Source of the DNA: Gossypium raimondii | Taxonomy: Eukaryota; Streptophyta; Magnoliopsida; Malvales; Malvaceae | Length of the DNA: 64,000 bases | Assembly (NCBI RefSeq): GCF_025698545.1 | Contig: NC_068575.1 | Location: 62,939,980-63,003,979 of the forward strand | Direction of reading: 5' to 3' | Part shown: positions 62,158 through 64,000 of the stretch, piece after piece | Layout: every line of letters begins with the position of its first letter | Numbering within the stretch: position 1 is the first letter of the stretch | Made by a program: the position numbers and the translations under genes | The notes under the pieces: model-generated | The model's database searches: none | Seen by the model: the letters and a program-made list of their open reading frames with translations, nothing else | Told to the model about the DNA's origin: nothing

Positions 62158-64000
62158 ATGGCAAGTTATGATAAAGATGAGGTTCCAATGCTGTCAGATA
62201 CCTATCCTCAGTCATCAGAAAATAATCGGGATTCTCAATCTCAGACATTTATCTCCAGGACTCGGAGTGCTTCAATTTCTATCCCATTGAACTCCATGGA
62301 ATCGTATCAAAATACTCATCTGGTAGGGCATACTGGCCCCTTGAGGAATGAAAGAAAAACACCATTTATCCAGATGAGCGGTCCACTATATATCAGTCGT
62401 AAGCCTGAAAATTCTTTTCAACTAAATCAAAGTACAGCGGCAGGCCAAAAAATGATGGAACCTAAGGCTGAAAAGTTTCCTTCCTTTAATGGTAAGGATG
62501 AAAATGATTGGCCAGATAACAACTATTCTGGCAAAAATGAACATTTACTGAGGTCTGGGCAACTAGGAATGTGCAGTGATCCTTACTGCACCACTTGCCC
62601 AACATATTACAATTTCAAACCAGAACAACAGAAAAACTCAAGAGTTTCTGGCATCTTTGATACCAAGGTATTTCATAGATAGTTGTCATTTTGTTCCTTT
62701 TTAATGGTTTTATATGTTATGGAGTGCATACATTCATTCACGAGATTACATTTTTCCGAAGTCTTTTCCTCTGTTTGATGATATTTTACTGACTTGACTA
62801 AGATTTCAGCTGTTAGTAGCTAATTTGCCTACATCTACACATCAATGAAATTCATAATATAAAGTTTTACAAGCAAATATGATTAATGTTGCTCTCTAGT
62901 AAGCTATAATTGCTCAATGTTGGGCACAAGATGGACAACCCCTTTTTTTACTTTTTCTTATTGCATGAAAATCTTGTGTGGAACTGTGGTTCATCTTCAT
63001 GCACACTTCTCTAGTTAATAAAATATGATCTCTAATGCTTCAGTTGTTAGATTGGGATGTCCATAACTTATATTTTTGTATTATATTTACTTTATTTATT
63101 TAACCTATAGAGAAATGAAATCTCCAGTCAAGAAGTATGCATGTAAAGTATCTTAAAATAGGATAGCTACATTAATTGTTAATACCATGTGGCCTACGCC
63201 AAACTTGTATCTAACTTATATTCTTTTTTTTCCCAAGAATTTTGTTATATCTGTTAAATTTTGTTGCACATCCTTCAGTTTTCAGTACTTTACTTCCTTT
63301 CTCCTTTGCATATTTAATGTATATCACTGAGCAGCTGCTTGCTGTAGACTATCCTCCCTTATTTTGCTTTTATATGAACGACAAGTTTGATTCTTGATTT
63401 TCAGTGAAGGTTTACTTCTTTTTTAGTTATGTACTATTTAGATAAATGCAACTATACCTTCAATTGCACCCCCTGAAATCAGTTTATTTGATGTTGTAGT
63501 AGTTTTGTTACTTAATCATTTTTCAAAGTAAAAAAATCTTATGGAAATGGGAATGCCTCAACTAATTACTTTATTGCAATTAGTTGTCACTGTTTCTGAT
63601 TTAGGACTTTTTAGTGATGGTGGCATTATTATTAATCTACAATCATCAAATAGTATACACAATGCTGCTTAGAAAATGTTGCATCACATCCATTGGTTAT
63701 ATGTGGAGAATGCTCTCATCCAACTTGATTAAAACAAGAGGGGAAAAATGCAAGAGATCAAGAAAAACATAAAACTTGGAAGCTTAGTGAATGATCTATA
63801 CATGCCAGGCAAATTCTTTTTCTTATTTTATGGTCTAAAATCTTGTTTTATTTTTCTTGTAATTTATCTATATTTGTTTCATTAAAAATGTATAAAAAGT
63901 TTTGAGTTAATCTATTGGACAAGATAATTCCTTCATCCATATTGTATTTTGTTGAACTTACTGTGTTATCATTATGGAGGTGTCTGGATTGTTTTTTTTT
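62158..64000 (+). CDS. Cyclic nucleotide-gated channel, CNGC19/20 type (first coding exon; gene runs past window)
   Basis: The first coding exon is 62158-62667 (170 codons), ending at AAG|GTATTT. The rest of the window is intron, and its acceptor lies outside. The protein starts MASYDKDEVPMLSDTYPQSS and has Ser-rich SRTRSASISIP and HTGPLRNERKTPFIQMSGPL. It then has LLRSGQLGMCSDPYCTTCPT, a Cys-rich block that is the hallmark of the group-IVa N-terminus (CNGC19/20). The exon end, RVSGIFDTK, matches the position just before the FHNALYDDAKGWARR region of the family. The six membrane helices, pore, cyclic-nucleotide and calmodulin-binding domains would follow. Group-IVa channels conduct Ca2+ at the plasma membrane in immunity and salt response. 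Confidence 0.9.

Overview
The window is plant nuclear DNA. Genes have spliced, compact exons set in AT-rich introns and spacers, and the products include IRE-type AGC kinase, IDD zinc-finger, R2R3-MYB, CNGC and purple acid phosphatase families. Protein similarity and the style of the dispersed repeats suggest a rosid eudicot, most likely Malvaceae (Gossypium-like). That assignment rests on recall, not on a search.

Layout. 1-4050 (+): 3' half of an IRE/IREH1-type AGC kinase. 5073-5321 (-): small seed maturation (LEA-like) protein, sharing a 487-bp divergent promoter region with a chloroplast YlmG/YGGT protein (5809-6768, +). 7466-9360 (-): CDCA7-type zinc-finger protein. About 9.4-12 kb: AT-rich spacer with a Mutator-type MITE. 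12092-14235 (+): short BAP31-like ER protein. 15849-17970 (-): PAP17-type purple acid phosphatase with two P1BS-like sites upstream. 19628-22424 (+): monoacylglycerol lipase-like hydrolase. 22.4-29.4 kb: gene-free, repeat-bearing. 29486-31283 (+): SGR5/IDD15-type transcription factor. 34487-41192 (+): plant DYRK-type kinase with a 5' leader intron. 42793-43728 (+): RNA polymerase subunit RPB12. 44.99-45.16 kb (-): broken fragment of a 26S proteasome RPT1 gene. 46601-47495 (-): R2R3-MYB of the MYB52/54 group. 50033-55207 (-): D-cysteine desulfhydrase. 56.0-58.6 kb: probable solo LTR-like relic. 59-61 kb: AT-rich repeats. 62158-64000 (+): first coding exon of a CNGC20-type channel.

The genes do not form a pathway. 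What ties them together is ancestral order: several match, from memory, Arabidopsis genes clustered at At3g17690-17850 and in the duplicated region near At1g73410-73480. I rebuilt exon-intron structures by hand from ORFs, splice consensus and reading-frame continuity; for all twelve genes the exon sums are in frame. I saw no clearly new biological system. The most useful leads are a GC/GT tandem donor in the DYRK gene, P1BS sites on the phosphatase, a displaced copy of RPB12 intron sequence next to the proteasome fragment, and several well-bounded non-autonomous elements.
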